Positions 49,593 to 59,090 of a DNA stretch of 64,000 bases are shown piece after piece. The notes beneath the pieces were generated by a model. It worked only from the letters and a program-made list of their open reading frames with translations. It was not told the origin of the DNA and did no database searches. Origin of the DNA: Saprospiraceae bacterium. Its GTDB lineage: Bacteria > Bacteroidota > Bacteroidia > Chitinophagales > Saprospiraceae. Location: positions 406,501-470,500 of the forward strand of contig JAHBTU010000002.1 in NCBI GenBank assembly GCA_019638455.1, in the 5' to 3' direction. The position numbers and the translations under genes were made by a program. How positions within the stretch are numbered: the first letter of the stretch is position 1; the number at the start of each line of letters is the position of its first letter.

Positions 49593-52568
49593 TTACAGCG
49601 TCGCCTTCACCTCGTTCACTATGTATGACTCGACCACGTCTCCTGCCTTGATGTCATTGAAGTTTTTGATGGTCAAGCCACATTCGAGGCCAGCCTTGAC
49701 TTCTTTGGCATCCTCCTTAAATCGTTTGAGCGAGGCGAGCTCTGCGTTTTGGCCCGGGTTGACTGGATAAACCACGATGCCGTCACGGATGATGCGGACA
49801 TAGTGGTTGCGGCTGATTTTGCCTTCCAGCACATAGCAGCCTGCCACCGTGCCAACCTTGGAAATTTTATAGACTTCGCGTATTTCGGTTTGGCCCATGA
49901 TTTCCTCTTCTTTGGTCGGCTCCAACATCCCTTCCATGGCCGATTTGATTTCATCTATTGCCTCGTAGATGACGGAATAGAGTTTTATCTCGACCCCTTC
50001 TTTCTCAGCCAGCTTGCGTGCGGTGATGGATGGGCGCACTTGGAAACCAACGATGATGGCATCCGAAGCAGAAGCAAGCATCACGTCGCTGTCCACAATC
50101 TGACCGACGGCCTTGTGTATGACGTTGACCTGAATTTTTTCCATGGACAACTTGATGAGCGAGTCGCTCAGCGCCTCGATGGAGCCATCTACGTCACCTT
50201 TGACGATGAGGTTGAGTTCTTTGAAGTTGCCCAACGCAAGGCGACGGCCAATTTCCTCAAGGCTGATGCGCTTGGAGGCGCGGGTGGCTTGCTCGCGGAT
50301 GATTTGCGAACGCCGTGCCGCTATTTCCTTTGCTTCCGCATCGGTAGCGGTTTCCTTCAGTTTTTCGCCCGCTTGGGGCGCGCCAGATAGGCCGAGCACC
50401 ATGACGGGCTGGGCTGGGCCAGCTTTTTTCACTTTTTTGCCGCGCTCGTTGAACAATGCTTTGACACGACCGGCATACTCTCCGGCGATAATCGGGTCGC
50501 CGATGTCGAGTGTGCCATTTTCAATAAGCACTTTTGACACATATCCCAAACCTTTTTCCAAGGAGGCTTCTAATACCGTGCCCGTGGCGCGGCGCTTGGG
50601 ATTTGCGTGTAGCTCGAGCAATTCGGCTTCCAGCAATACTTTTTCGAGGAGCTTGTCCACGTTGGTACCGCTTTTAGCCGAGATGTCCTGACTTTGATAT
50701 TTGCCGCCCCACTCCTCGACAAGTAGGTTCATCTGAGCCAGCTCATTTTTGATACGCTCTGGGTCGGCACCCGGCTTGTCTATTTTGTTGATAGCAAAAA
50801 CGAGCGGTACGCCGGCAGCTTGTGCGTGGCTTATAGCCTCGCGGGTTTGGGGCATGATGCTATCGTCGGCAGCGATGACAATGATGGCGATATCGGTCAC
50901 CTTTGCACCGCGAGCACGCATGGCAGTGAATGCCTCGTGACCGGGTGTGTCAAGGAAAGTGATTTTGCGGCCATCTTCGGTCGTGACTTCATAGGCACCA
51001 ATATGCTGGGTAATGCCTCCGGCTTCACCTTCGGCGACCTTCGCTGACCGGATGTAGTCGAGCAGAGAGGTTTTGCCGTGGTCCACGTGACCCATCACGG
51101 TGACGATGGGCTGCCGGGCGACCAAGTCGTTGGGGTCGTCCACTTCCTCTTCTTCCACCTCTACCTGCTCTTCGGCGGATATGAACTGGACCTCGTAGTT
51201 GAACTCGCTTGCTACCACCTCTATGAGCTCGGCATCAAGTCGCTGATTGATGGAGACAAAAATGCCCAACCCCATGCACGTTTTGATGACATCGGAAGGC
51301 TTTACATTCATGAGGGAGGCTAAATCAGAGACGGAGATAAATTCCGTTACCTGCAAGGTTTTGCTGCCCTCGGTGCGTGCCATTTCCTCCATTTCGGCTC
51401 GTTCGCGGCGCACGTCGCGCTTGTCGCGACGAATTTTTTGACGCTTTCGGCTCGCTCCTGCGCCAATACGGGCCATTGTTTGGCGGATTTGGTCTTCAAT
51501 CTGTTTTTGTGACACCTCTTTGGGTTCGTCACGTCGCCCACGACCTTTATTGTCGCCCTGATTGCTTGTCAATGTTGCTTGCAATGAAGCGGCATTGATG
51601 GGCTGTTGCACTTTTTTGCGTTTGCGCTTGTGGCGATTGGGGTCGCTGCCACCACCACTGGGCTGCTGTTGGCCTCCTGCCTGCCCGCTGGGCGAAGCAG
51701 GGCGATTTTGTTGTTGCCCACCACTCGACGAGCGGTTTTGTTGGCCTTGTTGGTTTCGATTGCCACCTTGACCTCCGCGATTATCATCGCGCCTTCCACC
51801 GCGATGGCCGTCGCGTTGGCCATCGCGTTGGCCATCGCGCCGACCGCCGCGTTGCTGGTTGCCTTCGTTGGTTTGCTCCGGCTTTGGTTTGTCCAAGCTG
51901 ATGCGCCCAAGTATTTTGAGACCGCGCAGCGTGGGAGAATCGGCGCGATAAAAATCGTCCTCTGTACCACCACTGGATTCGCCTGCGGATGATGGTGTTG
52001 GTTCGGATTCGGTAGTAGAGGGCGGCGGTGGAGCCTTTTCGGGCTCGGTTGGTTGTGGTGGTTTGGGTTTTTCTTCATGCTTGGCGGCGGGCTTGGATTC
52101 TTCTATTGGTGGAGGGGGGGCAGGAGGAGGAGTTTCTTCCACCACTGGCGCTTTTTTGGGCGCATCAAGGTCTATTTTACCGAGAATGCGCAAAGCAGGG
52201 CGTTCGCGTGTGACGACCTCAGGCTCTTCTTTTTTGGGCTGCTCAATTTTGGGTTTGGCAGTCTCTTCTCGAGGCGGTAAGAGTGAGGGCCGTTGAGAAG
52301 GAGGGGGCGCGGGGGGCGCGATGGTAGATGTATTGCCACCGACGGCAACGGATTCTTTTTTGAGCACGGGGCGGGCGAGTTTGTCCGCCTCTTGTTTGAT
52401 AGCAAGGTCTTTTTGAAATTCTTGACGCAACACCGCGAGCATTTCGTCGCTGATGTCGGCCATCGGTTTCTCTTCCACATCAGCAAATCCTCTGCTGTGC
52501 AGTGTTTCCACGATGGTGTGGAGTCCGACGTTGAATTCTTTTGCTACCTTAATTAATTTTTGAGCCAT
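49593..52568 (-). CDS. infB: Translation initiation factor IF-2
   Basis: 991 residues. IF-2 brings fMet-tRNA to the 30S subunit and promotes subunit joining with GTP. N-terminal IF2_N helix domain ([20 protein letters not shown]), a long low-complexity Pro/Lys/Glu then Gly/Arg/Gln-rich linker (about 90-330, with a [10 protein letters not shown] tandem), then G domain with [19 protein letters not shown] and NKIDKP, and domains II-IV ([30 protein letters not shown]). The linker is long but within the family range. Confidence 0.97.
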   Translation of the reverse strand: MAQKLIKVAKEFNVGLHTIVETLHSRGFADVEEKPMADISDEMLAVLRQEFQKDLAIKQEADKLARPVLKKESVAVGGNTSTIAPPAPPPSQRPSLLPPREETAKPKIEQPKKEEPEVVTRERPALRILGKIDLDAPKKAPVVEETPPPAPPPPIEESKPAAKHEEKPKPPQPTEPEKAPPPPSTTESEPTPSSAGESSGGTEDDFYRADSPTLRGLKILGRISLDKPKPEQTNEGNQQRGGRRDGQRDGQRDGHRGGRRDDNRGGQGGNRNQQGQQNRSSSGGQQQNRPASPSGQAGGQQQPSGGGSDPNRHKRKRKKVQQPINAASLQATLTSNQGDNKGRGRRDEPKEVSQKQIEDQIRQTMARIGAGASRKRQKIRRDKRDVRRERAEMEEMARTEGSKTLQVTEFISVSDLASLMNVKPSDVIKTCMGLGIFVSINQRLDAELIEVVASEFNYEVQFISAEEQVEVEEEEVDDPNDLVARQPIVTVMGHVDHGKTSLLDYIRSAKVAEGEAGGITQHIGAYEVTTEDGRKITFLDTPGHEAFTAMRARGAKVTDIAIIVIAADDSIMPQTREAISHAQAAGVPLVFAINKIDKPGADPERIKNELAQMNLLVEEWGGKYQSQDISAKSGTNVDKLLEKVLLEAELLELHANPKRRATGTVLEASLEKGLGYVSKVLIENGTLDIGDPIIAGEYAGRVKALFNERGKKVKKAGPAQPVMVLGLSGAPQAGEKLKETATDAEAKEIAARRSQIIREQATRASKRISLEEIGRRLALGNFKELNLIVKGDVDGSIEALSDSLIKLSMEKIQVNVIHKAVGQIVDSDVMLASASDAIIVGFQVRPSITARKLAEKEGVEIKLYSVIYEAIDEIKSAMEGMLEPTKEEEIMGQTEIREVYKISKVGTVAGCYVLEGKISRNHYVRIIRDGIVVYPVNPGQNAELASLKRFKEDAKEVKAGLECGLTIKNFNDIKAGDVVESYIVNEVKATL

Positions 52569-52735
52569 GCAGTGGTTTTACCTGTTTTTTCTGTAGAAAA
52601 AACAGTCGCTAATCCAAAGTAAAAAGTTGATTCTATTTGCGTTAGCGGGGGAACGCAAGTGTCGCCGCTATGAGTTGCTGTTTTAGAAGACGATGAAAAT
52701 TTAGTTAAAAAAATGTTTTTGGGTTTAAAGCGGTG

Positions 52736-52743
52736 CAAAGGTA
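52736..52743 (-). promoter_or_regulatory. Possible infB promoter -7 box
   Basis: TACCTTTG on the minus strand directly after the nusA-side terminator, 168 bases upstream of the infB ATG. No clean -33 TTTG was found at the usual distance. Confidence 0.4.
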
Positions 52744-52746
52744 CAA

Positions 52747-52785
52747 TAAAAAACGGTGGGGAAAACCATACGATTTGCCCCACCG
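52747..52785 (-). terminator. Intrinsic terminator between nusA and infB
   Basis: Minus strand CGGTGGGG (52778-52785) and CCCCACCG (52754-52761) form a stem followed by six or more T (52747-52753). It lies 23 bp after the nusA stop, inside an otherwise classical rimP-nusA-infB order. Confidence 0.8.
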
Positions 52786-52807
52786 CGTGTGAATGTTATG
52801 CGAATCG

Positions 52808-54052
52808 TTATTTTTCTTCCTCGAATTCTTCTGCCAAAATACGCAACACCTCGCGCACGGTCTCCTCTTCGAGGTCGGTGCGGCGCACGAGCTCTTCGGC
52901 GCTGAGTTCGAGTACTTGACGGGCGGTATCGCAGCCGACGTTCTTGAGCGCCTCTATCACCCACGGTTCGATGGCGTCGCCGAATTCTTCCAAGTCCACG
53001 TCGTCAATTTCGTATTCTGCTTGGTTGCGATAAACGTCTATTTCGTAACCGGTGAGCTTGGTGGCTAATTTGATGTTGCTCCCTGCTTTGCCGATGGCCA
53101 GACTCACTTGGTCTTGGTCAAGGAAGACGGAGGCGCGTTTGCGCTCGTGGTCGAGTTCGATGTTGCTGATTTTGGCTGGTGTCAAGCTGCGCTGAATGAA
53201 AAGAGAGACGTTGCTGGTGTAATTGATGATGTCAATGTTCTCATTGCGCAGCTCGCGCACGATGCCGTGTATGCGACTGCCTTTCATCCCCACGCAGGCA
53301 CCGACGGGGTCTATGCGCTCATCATGACTTTCCACGGCGACTTTGGCGCGCTCGCCGGGTAGGCGCACGATGTTTTTGATTTCGATTACTCCGTCCTCGA
53401 TTTCGGGCACTTCGCCTTCCAGCAACTTGGCCAAGAAAGCCGGGTCTGTGCGGCTGAGCATGATATATGGCGCATTGTTGACCATTTCCACTTTTTTGAT
53501 GATGCCTTTTACCACATCCCCCTTGCGGTAGTAGTCGCCTTTTATCATTTCTGTTCGTGGGAGCACGATTTCGTTGCTCGTTGCATCATCAAGCACGAGG
53601 ATTTCCTTTTTCATGATTTGGCTCACCTCGCCAATGACTATCGTGCCGACCATCTCGGAGTATTTGCGATAAATCTCGTCTTTCTCCAATTCCATGATGC
53701 GGGAGACGAGTGTCTGGCGGGCCGCCATGATGGCCCGACGACCAAAATCGTCAATGGAGAGTTTTTCATAGCATTCATCACCCACATCCACGCCCTCGTC
53801 AATGGTGTGGGCTTCTGTGACACTGACTTGCGCTAGCTCGTTGGTGACTTCGCCATCCGGCACTACCTCGCGGACGCGCCAGATTTCAAGGTCGCCCGTG
53901 TTGGTGTTGACGATGACATCGAAGTTTTCATCGGTACCATATTTTTTCTTGATGAGGGTGCGGAACACGTCTTCCAGCACGCGCACCATTGTGGGGCGGT
54001 CTATATTTTTCCCGGTCTTAAAGTCGGAAAAGACATCTACTAAATTGACCAT
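52808..54052 (-). CDS. nusA: Transcription termination/antitermination factor NusA
   Basis: 414 residues. NusA binds RNA polymerase and RNA to modulate pausing and termination. NusA_N (FRTLIKKKYGTDENFDVIVN), S1 domain (GTIVIGEVSQIMKKEILVLD), two KH domains (DPVGACVGMKGSRIHGIVRELRNE; VSLAIGKAGSNIKLATKLTG) and a short acidic C-terminal region with a helix-hairpin-helix-like segment (ALKNVGCDTARQVLELS). Start ATG 54052, 50 bp after rimP. Confidence 0.96.
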   Translation of the reverse strand: MVNLVDVFSDFKTGKNIDRPTMVRVLEDVFRTLIKKKYGTDENFDVIVNTNTGDLEIWRVREVVPDGEVTNELAQVSVTEAHTIDEGVDVGDECYEKLSIDDFGRRAIMAARQTLVSRIMELEKDEIYRKYSEMVGTIVIGEVSQIMKKEILVLDDATSNEIVLPRTEMIKGDYYRKGDVVKGIIKKVEMVNNAPYIMLSRTDPAFLAKLLEGEVPEIEDGVIEIKNIVRLPGERAKVAVESHDERIDPVGACVGMKGSRIHGIVRELRNENIDIINYTSNVSLFIQRSLTPAKISNIELDHERKRASVFLDQDQVSLAIGKAGSNIKLATKLTGYEIDVYRNQAEYEIDDVDLEEFGDAIEPWVIEALKNVGCDTARQVLELSAEELVRRTDLEEETVREVLRILAEEFEEEK

Positions 54053-54102
54053 GGTTGAAATGTTGATTGATTGTTCGTTATTTTATAGAGCTTGCCGAGT
54101 TG

Positions 54103-54582
54103 TCAGAAAGCGATTTTTACGACGGTTGTTTCGATTTGCTCAAAGGGGATGCTCGCTGGTTTTTCTACCTCTTTCTTTTTGTTGCCTTCGCGCTCCACTA
54201 CTTTTTGAAGTAAGGTGATTTGGGTTTCGTTGACTTCTGACAAAAGTCCTGTTTGACGGGTTTTGTCTTTCATCGTCACCTCTACGGTGCGCCCGACATT
54301 GTTCTTGTATTGGCGAAGAAACTTGAACGGTCTTCCAATGCCGGGGCTGCTGACCTCAAGCACATATTTGTCGCCAAGCCAGCCATTGGTATCCAGATGG
54401 CTTTCTAAGAAACGACTCAGTTTTTGGCATTTCTCGAAGGTCATGCCAGAGTCGCTATCGGCAAAGACGTAGAGCTTTGCGCTTGGCTTCAATTCGATGT
54501 CCACCGTGAAGCAATCGGCGAAAGATTCGTCGGTTGCGTATTTTTCTTCAAGGAGTTGGGCGATGCGTTCGGTTAGTTCCAT
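54103..54582 (-). CDS. rimP: Ribosome maturation factor RimP
   Basis: 159 residues. RimP assists late 30S assembly. N-terminal domain (ADSDSGMTFEKCQKLSRFLE) with the family block KYVLEVSSPGIGRPFKFLRQ and an SH3-like C-terminal domain (GRTVEVTMKDKTRQTGLLSE). First gene of the rimP-nusA transcription unit, with a good promoter at 54699-54729. Confidence 0.94.
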   Translation of the reverse strand: MELTERIAQLLEEKYATDESFADCFTVDIELKPSAKLYVFADSDSGMTFEKCQKLSRFLESHLDTNGWLGDKYVLEVSSPGIGRPFKFLRQYKNNVGRTVEVTMKDKTRQTGLLSEVNETQITLLQKVVEREGNKKKEVEKPASIPFEQIETTVVKIAF

Positions 54583-54698
54583 GCCTTAAATGTGCGTTGG
54601 GTCAAACCTCTTTTGGAGCAGAAAGATGGGGTTTATACAAACACGAGGGGGAACCTGTGTGGTCCCCCCTCGCGCGGTGAATGGCCGGAATGATGGCA

Positions 54699-54729
54699 CA
54701 AAGTTAAGGCAAGTTTTTCATTTGGCAAA
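54699..54729 (-). promoter_or_regulatory. Promoter of the rimP-nusA operon
   Basis: Minus strand: TTTG (54726-54729), a 19-base spacer, TAACTTTG (54699-54706). This matches the Bacteroidota sigma consensus TTTG-N19-TAnnTTTG exactly. It lies 117 bases ahead of the rimP ATG, leaving a long 5' leader. Confidence 0.75.
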
Positions 54730-54742
54730 GTAAGTATGGGGT

Positions 54743-54775
54743 AAAAAAAGCCGAGCTGGTCTTTACCGGCTCGGC
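54743..54775 (-). terminator. Intrinsic terminator after the 324-residue lipoprotein gene
   Basis: Minus strand GCCGAGC / GCTCGGC stem (54750-54775) with CGGTAAAGACCAG inside, followed by seven T, 32 bp past the stop at 54807. Confidence 0.85.
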
Positions 54776-54806
54776 ATGATACTAAATTACTAAACACGGG
54801 TATTCT

Positions 54807-55781
54807 TTAAAGGCTCTTCAAAAAGTCGAGCAATTGTAGTTCGCTAAGTTGTTCTGGCGCAATGCTCACGGTGGCATCTGTCCCGATTTCCGTATCCTTG
54901 TTGCCCAGCCAAAACCGACCATCTGGAGTCTGGCTTACCGTCACGATTTTCACAGAATAGCCAATAGGGGCACTGTAGTAACAAAAGGCTCTTTCGGAAG
55001 TGTTGTATTCAAAGAAGACAGCTGAACGGGTGTTTTTCACAACCAAATACACGGTGGTGTTTTCGGGATTGAAGTTGTCTGGAAGCGCAACACAGAATGT
55101 GGTGGATGGTTCATTCAGTACTATGCCAGCGCTCACCCAGTCCAACAAAGGCGTTAGGAGTTCGTAACCTTGCACGAGGTCCATGTTGTCCGACAGCCAC
55201 TCCGCTTGATAGACAGGTTGTCCTGTGTTTTCCCAGCCGAGAAAATTATCATTCGTGACGAGTCCGGTGAACACTTTCATTTTGTCAGTCGGATTGTTGG
55301 CGGGGATTTGAATTTTAAGTTTTCGATTGGGAAGCAACTGGAGGGGTTTGCCGTCGCAGGATGCCACGATGCGCACGATGCCACCGCTCTCCATCAACTC
55401 TCCCGAAGTGGAAATGGTCGGGGTGCCGAGTGCGATGATGTCGCCTTTGTCCAAGGCTTCGCTTACCTCCAATTTAAGATTTTGGCAGGTGCTGCAAGGA
55501 ACCGGGCTGCCGTTGGCATCAGCGAACAAGTTGTCGGTATCGGTTAGGAAAATCCGCACACCGTTTTGTGTGACAAGCACCTTATCTTCCTTGACAAAAC
55601 TCAAGGAGAATGTCGTTTTCGAGGACGGGTCTGGCACCTGCTGTAGTACTTGTCGGATGGCTTCCAACGTCGGCGAGTAGCGCCGAAACGTCTCAACGTC
55701 TTTCCGGCACCCCCCCACACCTGCCAGGGTAACGGTGCTTAGTAACGTGTATATAAAGATATGTCCGGGTCGGGTGAACAT
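54807..55781 (-). CDS. Hypothetical lipoprotein
   Basis: 324 residues. Signal with lipobox-like LAGVGGC (Cys25), then a soluble exported domain containing a cysteine pair in PVPCSTCQNLKLEVSEALDK, reminiscent of the beta-sandwich part of CDC-like or ZU5-type outer-surface proteins, but no firm match. Later segments (ENTTVYLVVKNTRSAVFFEY, GYSVKIVTVSQTPDGRFWLG) look like repeated beta-rich modules. Followed by a terminator. Function unknown. Confidence 0.72.
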   Translation of the reverse strand: MFTRPGHIFIYTLLSTVTLAGVGGCRKDVETFRRYSPTLEAIRQVLQQVPDPSSKTTFSLSFVKEDKVLVTQNGVRIFLTDTDNLFADANGSPVPCSTCQNLKLEVSEALDKGDIIALGTPTISTSGELMESGGIVRIVASCDGKPLQLLPNRKLKIQIPANNPTDKMKVFTGLVTNDNFLGWENTGQPVYQAEWLSDNMDLVQGYELLTPLLDWVSAGIVLNEPSTTFCVALPDNFNPENTTVYLVVKNTRSAVFFEYNTSERAFCYYSAPIGYSVKIVTVSQTPDGRFWLGNKDTEIGTDATVSIAPEQLSELQLLDFLKSL

Positions 55782-55910
55782 GATTGCGTCTAAGTAGTCG
55801 GCTATGCGGTTATTGCTTGTTTGTGGTCTTTATGGTTCTCGGGAGGTTTTTTGGGCAGATGCGCCGTGACGGGGGAATCGCTGCTTTGAAATGCAAAATT
55901 TTAACAGTTT

Positions 55911-57272
55911 TCAATCAAAAATTTTTGTCACGCCAATTTTCACCCCCCAATTGCTGCGCCGTTGTTGCACTGACTGATTTTCCAAAGTGAGCGGATGGAG
56001 GATTTGCCGGAAATACGGCTCGGCAAAAACACGCAGCCGAGGCCGTAGATGGAAGAATGTCTGGGCGCTCGCGCCTGCGCTCAAGCCTACTCTGGGGCGA
56101 TATATCTCTTGGCCTCCCTTCGCGCCCGGTGTGAATGGAGTGGGCTGTTCGTTGTCAGAAAGAAATGTGCCGCGTTTCCAAAAGAACACGTTGAGGGAGG
56201 CCCCAGCTTGGAGGCTTAAGCCGAATCGTCCGCTGCGAATCTCGCCGCCTATTTCAAATGGAATATCCAGCAAGCCATAGCGGTTGTAGGTTTTGACATA
56301 GCTTTCTCCGTACTGTATATCAATGGTGTCGGCAATGATGACGGGTTTGTTATCAACGATTACTTGCGTTATCTCCACGATGTACTTCACATAGTTCGGG
56401 TCGAAATGTTCGAACACGTCTGTCATCTGCTCGTAATGAACCCCAGAACGCAACAGGAAATGACGCCCGAGCAATAGCGAACCACGCAGGCCTGCATTGA
56501 AGGCCCAGTCGCTTTGTTCCGTAGCCTCGCGCCGTTGTCGGTATGGTTCGGACGACGGGTCGTTGGTTTCGGATTTAAAGGAGCTGAACGATGGCCCCAT
56601 GTAGGCGTCCAGCATCCAAACGTTGGGGTTTTTCGCAAAGTCATAACAATGTTTTGGGGTTTGTTTTTTGCGAACGGGGCGTGTTTTGATATAAGGAAAA
56701 TCATTTTTTCTCGTGAAAACAAGTGGCTCCAGCCTGTGCTCTCCCAGTAGCGACAATGTTGCCACGTCGCGTGCTGCTCCGACTGTGGAAGCAATGGCCG
56801 ATAAAGCTTCAGTGACCTCGAAAGTGGCTAATGGAGCGATGATGTCTTGTTTTTCCGGGACAGCTTGCGCACGCGCATTGCGTGTTTCAGAGGTAGCCCT
56901 TTTTGCGTGGGTGGCAGATTCGATTTGCTGACTTGTTTTGCTTTCGAGAAGAACGCTTTTCTCACGCGCTGCTTCTTGGTCGTCCGGTTTGGAATCGCCG
57001 GGTCGAGACAACGGGGCGACCGCCTCCACCTTTTCTTCGAGCAGCACTTGTTCTGGTGGGCTGGCAATATGGGCGGCATTGCGCCGGGAGAGAATATTCC
57101 ATGCCCCTATCCCCAACAACATCAGGGCAAATAGCCACATGAAGAAGCGCTTCCGCTTTTGCCGTTTCAGCTCGCGTTCCACATTGGGCCAAACAAATGG
57201 TGGCGGCGCGACCTCCACATCGTGCAGTCGCTGGCGGAAAATTTCATCTGTATGGTTCGGTTCGATTTTCAT
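55911..57272 (-). CDS. Anti-sigma-type inner-membrane protein with an outer-membrane-barrel-like C-terminus
   Basis: 453 residues from ATG 57272, which overlaps the sigma factor stop (ATGA). About 40 cytoplasmic residues (TDEIFRQRLHDVEVAPPPFVWPNV-type, the usual start of Bacteroidota sigma-linked proteins), a transmembrane helix (FFMWLFALMLLGIGAWNIL, about 42-60), a long Glu/Ala/Ser linker, then about 230 residues of alternating polar/hydrophobic strands (FNAGLRGSLLLGRHFLLRSG, FGLSLQAGASLNVFFW) ending KIGVTKIFD, like the OMP_b-brl fold. Overlap and context suggest it controls the sigma factor; the barrel-like tail is odd for that role. Confidence 0.7.
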   Translation of the reverse strand: MKIEPNHTDEIFRQRLHDVEVAPPPFVWPNVERELKRQKRKRFFMWLFALMLLGIGAWNILSRRNAAHIASPPEQVLLEEKVEAVAPLSRPGDSKPDDQEAAREKSVLLESKTSQQIESATHAKRATSETRNARAQAVPEKQDIIAPLATFEVTEALSAIASTVGAARDVATLSLLGEHRLEPLVFTRKNDFPYIKTRPVRKKQTPKHCYDFAKNPNVWMLDAYMGPSFSSFKSETNDPSSEPYRQRREATEQSDWAFNAGLRGSLLLGRHFLLRSGVHYEQMTDVFEHFDPNYVKYIVEITQVIVDNKPVIIADTIDIQYGESYVKTYNRYGLLDIPFEIGGEIRSGRFGLSLQAGASLNVFFWKRGTFLSDNEQPTPFTPGAKGGQEIYRPRVGLSAGASAQTFFHLRPRLRVFAEPYFRQILHPLTLENQSVQQRRSNWGVKIGVTKIFD

Positions 57273-57904
57273 TTCGATTCCAAATTTGCGCAATCAGCAA
57301 TCTTGTGCATGACTTCCACCTGCTCGCACAACCAACGCCGTGCTTTGGTGAGTTGCGAACGAGAAGTGCTTTCTTGAATGCCCAATAATTCCGCCACTTC
57401 GGCGTGAGCGTATCCTTCGATGGCGACAAGATTAAACACCACCCGGTAGCCTTCGGGCAATTGGGCTATCAAGCCCAACAATTCCGCTTCTGAGAGCGCC
57501 GCAATGGCATCGGCATCCACAGGTGCCTCGGGCAAGCGCTCGTGACCAAATGTCTCTTGGTCGAATCGCTGTTTCTGATAAGTTCGCAAGGCCGTGTTGA
57601 CCATGATTCGGCGTATCCAGCCCTCAAACGACCCTTGAAATTGGAACTGACCCAATTTTGAAAAGACCTTCAAAAAACCTTCCTGAAGAATATCAGCAGC
57701 GTCGGTCTGAGTGCGGGCATAACGTAGGCACACCGCGTACATCTTGCCGGCAAATCGCTCGTACAAGGCGCGCTGACACTGCGCTGAACCGCGCAGACAA
57801 CCCTGAATTATTTCCGTTTCGCTCAACAAGGAGGGATTATGATTGCTGGGTGAAGGGTTGGCTTTTGCGGATTCCCCCGAAGGTACGCGCTTGCGTAGAT
57901 TCAT
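57269..57904 (-). CDS. ECF-type RNA polymerase sigma factor
   Basis: 211 residues. Region 2 (QRALYERFAGKMYAVCLRYA, then DAADILQEGFLKVFSKLGQFQ and FEGWIRRIMVNTALRTYQKQ) and region 4 (IAQLPEGYRVVFNLVAIEGYAHAEVAELLGIQESTSRSQLTKARRWL) are complete. Directs RNA polymerase to a small regulon. It overlaps the following membrane protein gene by 4 bp, so the pair is likely a sigma/anti-sigma module. Divergent from the aminopeptidase gene. Confidence 0.93.
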   Translation of the reverse strand: MNLRKRVPSGESAKANPSPSNHNPSLLSETEIIQGCLRGSAQCQRALYERFAGKMYAVCLRYARTQTDAADILQEGFLKVFSKLGQFQFQGSFEGWIRRIMVNTALRTYQKQRFDQETFGHERLPEAPVDADAIAALSEAELLGLIAQLPEGYRVVFNLVAIEGYAHAEVAELLGIQESTSRSQLTKARRWLCEQVEVMHKIADCANLESK

Positions 57905-57971
57905 CGCGGGAAATTTTTGCTGCTTGTGGTCAAAAATTTATGTTCTTTGCCGAAAATCTATTGTTGAACCG

Positions 57972-59072
57972 ATGATTTCGATATTGAACAGATATGCCCA
58001 GCTACTCGTCCACTATTGCCTGCAAGTAAAACCCGGCGACAAAGTTTTCATCTCCACCACCTTATTGGCCGAGCCGCTTGTGCGTGAAGTGTTTCGGGTA
58101 GCCTACGCAGCGGGGGCTTCACTGGTCGAATACGACCTTGCCTTCCGCGAGCGGGAGCGCATTTACATGGAAAATGCCAGCGATGCGGCGCTCCTTGTGC
58201 CCCCCGTGCTGACGCAACTGGCCATGGAATCTTTTGATTGTTATCTGAATATCCGGGCGCCTTTCAACTTACGCGAGACCTCTGGTGCTATGCCCGAACA
58301 GGCACAAATACGCACCGAGGCCCTCGCACCTATCAACAAGGCATATTTTGAGCGCACCGCCGACCGCCGGCTGAAGCGCAACTTGTGTCAGTTCCCAACC
58401 GATGCAGCCGCTCAGGAGGCGGGCATGGGGCTGGGCGAGTACGAGCAGTTTGTGTTTGGCGCGTGCAAGCTTTTTACCGACGACCCTGCCGCCGCGTGGA
58501 TGCAGGTGCGAGCGCAACAACAACGCATCGTTGACCATCTGAACCGATGCTCTACCGTCCGTTATCTCAATGAGGACACGGACATCGCTTTCTCTACAAA
58601 AGGCCGCATCTGGATGAACTCCGACGGGCAAACCAATATGCCTTCGGGGGAGGTTTACACCAGCCCTGTTGAAAACGCAGTGAACGGTAAGGTGCGTTTT
58701 TCATATCCCTGCATCCATCAAGGCAATGAAGTGGAAGGGGTGACACTTTGGGTCCAGGATGGCCTTATCGAAAAATGGGAAGCGCGACGCGGCAAGGAGT
58801 ACCTCGACTACATCTTTTCGCTACCCGGCACCCGGTGTTTTGGGGAGGCTGCTATTGGCACCAACTACGATATTCAGCGGATGACCAAAAATATCTTGTT
58901 CGACGAAAAGATTGGCGGCACCGTTCATTTGGCTATTGGCCAAAGTTATTTGCAAACGGGAGGCAAAAACGAATCGCCCGTGCATTGGGACATGATTACC
59001 GACATGACCCAACATGGGGAAATTTGGGCAGATGGGGAGAAGATTTATGAGCGTGGCAGGTTTTTGATTTGA
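57972..59072 (+). CDS. M29-family aminopeptidase
   Basis: 366 residues from ATG 57972. Thermophilic metalloaminopeptidase family: VKPGDKVFISTTLLAEPLVR, NMPSGEVYTSPVENAVNGK (Glu ligands), CFGEAAIGTN, GTVHLAIGQSYLQTGGKNES, HWDMITDM. Cytoplasmic dinuclear-metal enzyme that removes N-terminal residues. Upstream codons to 57843 overlap the sigma gene in antisense and are not part of the protein. Confidence 0.92.
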   Translation: MISILNRYAQLLVHYCLQVKPGDKVFISTTLLAEPLVREVFRVAYAAGASLVEYDLAFRERERIYMENASDAALLVPPVLTQLAMESFDCYLNIRAPFNLRETSGAMPEQAQIRTEALAPINKAYFERTADRRLKRNLCQFPTDAAAQEAGMGLGEYEQFVFGACKLFTDDPAAAWMQVRAQQQRIVDHLNRCSTVRYLNEDTDIAFSTKGRIWMNSDGQTNMPSGEVYTSPVENAVNGKVRFSYPCIHQGNEVEGVTLWVQDGLIEKWEARRGKEYLDYIFSLPGTRCFGEAAIGTNYDIQRMTKNILFDEKIGGTVHLAIGQSYLQTGGKNESPVHWDMITDMTQHGEIWADGEKIYERGRFLI

Positions 59073-59090
59073 AGACCGAACCGATTCGCC

